Part shown: positions 5,742 through 6,341 of the stretch, piece by piece
Layout: each line of letters opens with the position of its first letter
Numbering within the stretch: the stretch's first letter is position 1
Made by a program: the position numbers and the translations under genes
Notes under the pieces: generated by a model
Told to the model about the DNA's origin: nothing
Databases searched by the model: none
The model's input: the letters and a program-made list of their open reading frames with translations, nothing else
Origin: JBMTVN01 sp046047235
GTDB taxonomy: Bacteria > Verrucomicrobiota > Verrucomicrobiia > Limisphaerales > JAHDYP01
Assembly (NCBI GenBank): GCA_046047235.1
Contig: JBJOII010000189.1
Coordinates: 1 to 6,341, forward strand
DNA length: 6,341 bases
Direction of reading: 5' to 3'

Positions 5742-6341
5742 TCACTCCCTCAACGCCCGCCCAGTCAGCTGCAAAAAAACATCGTTCAAACTAGGCCGCT
5801 TCAACGCCACATTCTCCACCTCCACCGGCAACGCCAATAACCGCTTCAAACCCTCCGCCGGATCCAATGCACCCCGCGCCGCCACCACCAGCTGATACTC
5901 CGTCTGCTGCACCACCCGAAAGACCTCCCCAAACCCAGCCCACCCCCCAACCTCAACCCCGCCAAACGCACCCTCCAAAACAAAAACCCGATCCCCTCCC
6001 AGCCGACTCTGCAACTCACCCAACGTCCCCTCAGCCAACAACCTCCCCCCATCAAGAATCCCTACCCGCTCACACAACTCCTCCGCCTCCTCCAAATAAT
6101 GCGTCGTATACAATACCGCCACCCCCTCCCTCGCTAAACCCCGCACCACCTCCAAAATCCTCACCCGCGCCTGCGGATCTATCCCCACAGTCGGCTCATC
6201 CAATAACAACAACCTCGGCCGATGCATCAACGCACACCCCAAATTCACCCTCCGCTTCATGCCCCCCGAATACCGCTTCACCACATCCCCCGCACGCTCC
6301 ACTAAACCCAAAGCCTCCAATACCTCCCCCGCCCTCAACCT
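5742..6341 (-). CDS. ABC exporter ATP-binding subunit (5' end outside the window)
   Basis: The visible 199 residues are the C-terminal two thirds of a DrrA/NatA/YbhF-type ATPase, which usually has about 300 residues; the Walker A and Q-loop parts lie beyond the right edge. Counting from the window edge, the ABC signature YSGGMKRR is at 24-31, Walker B LLLLDEP at 44-50 with catalytic Glu49, the D-loop VGIDPQAR at 52-59, and the switch histidine His81 in TTHYLEEAEE. The following ERVGILDGGRLLAEGTLGEL is typical of drug/lipid exporter ATPases. The last 90 or so residues form a small regulatory C-terminal domain (DUF4162-like) ending PSLNDVFLQLTGRALRE, a common ending of this family. The TTG at 6338 is not a start: the frame is open to the edge. 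It is first in an operon with two permeases and would energise both. Confidence 0.93.
   Translation of the reverse strand, partial: RLRAGEVLEALGLVERAGDVVKRYSGGMKRRVNLGCALMHRPRLLLLDEPTVGIDPQARVRILEVVRGLAREGVAVLYTTHYLEEAEELCERVGILDGGRLLAEGTLGELQSRLGGDRVFVLEGAFGGVEVGGWAGFGEVFRVVQQTEYQLVVAARGALDPAEGLKRLLALPVEVENVALKRPSLNDVFLQLTGRALRE

Noticed and set aside
6336..6338. TTG as start of the ATP-binding subunit
   Set aside because: The frame stays open to the window edge and the Walker A region is missing, so the gene continues beyond the window.

Overview
The window looks like ordinary chromosome from a Gram-negative bacterium. It carries a type II secretion/type IV pilus assembly ATPase, an outer-membrane beta-barrel protein and an ABC exporter. 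The domain style and the intergenic repeats would fit Verrucomicrobiota or a related PVC lineage, but nothing here proves that; no rRNA, tRNA or phylogenetic marker is present.

Layout: positions 1-219 hold the 3' end of a plus-strand gene that resembles a GspC/PilP-type assembly protein. It is followed after 13 nt by a complete GspE/PilB-family ATPase gene (233-1978). A 162-bp convergent gap with a hairpin and a pyrimidine-rich, GC-palindromic tract separates this from a minus-strand outer-membrane beta-barrel gene (2141-2896). A small plus-strand gene for an 86-residue two-helix membrane protein (2932-3192) diverges from it. A second convergent gap (3193-3317) holds a hairpin and a heptanucleotide tandem repeat that runs into the stop codon of the next gene. 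The rest, 3318-6341, is a minus-strand operon read right to left: an ABC ATPase (5' end outside the window) and two related but distinct ABC-2 permeases, with junctions of +4 nt and a stop/start overlap.

How the genes work together: the two leftmost genes probably belong to one secretion or pilus-assembly cluster continuing to the left. The three rightmost genes encode one exporter: one ATPase for two inner-membrane permeases, each with a large extracytoplasmic domain. The substrate cannot be read from the sequence. The beta-barrel and the small membrane protein have no evident link to either system.

The most striking property is compositional. The plus strand is extremely rich in C and poor in G, whichever strand carries the gene. 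Plus-strand genes therefore use C-ending codons and minus-strand genes G-rich codons, and many long spurious antisense reading frames arise. This is what a strong replication-strand skew would look like, with the plus strand as lagging strand. I did not find a convincing new biological system; the repeats at the convergent gene ends and the skew are the points most worth checking.
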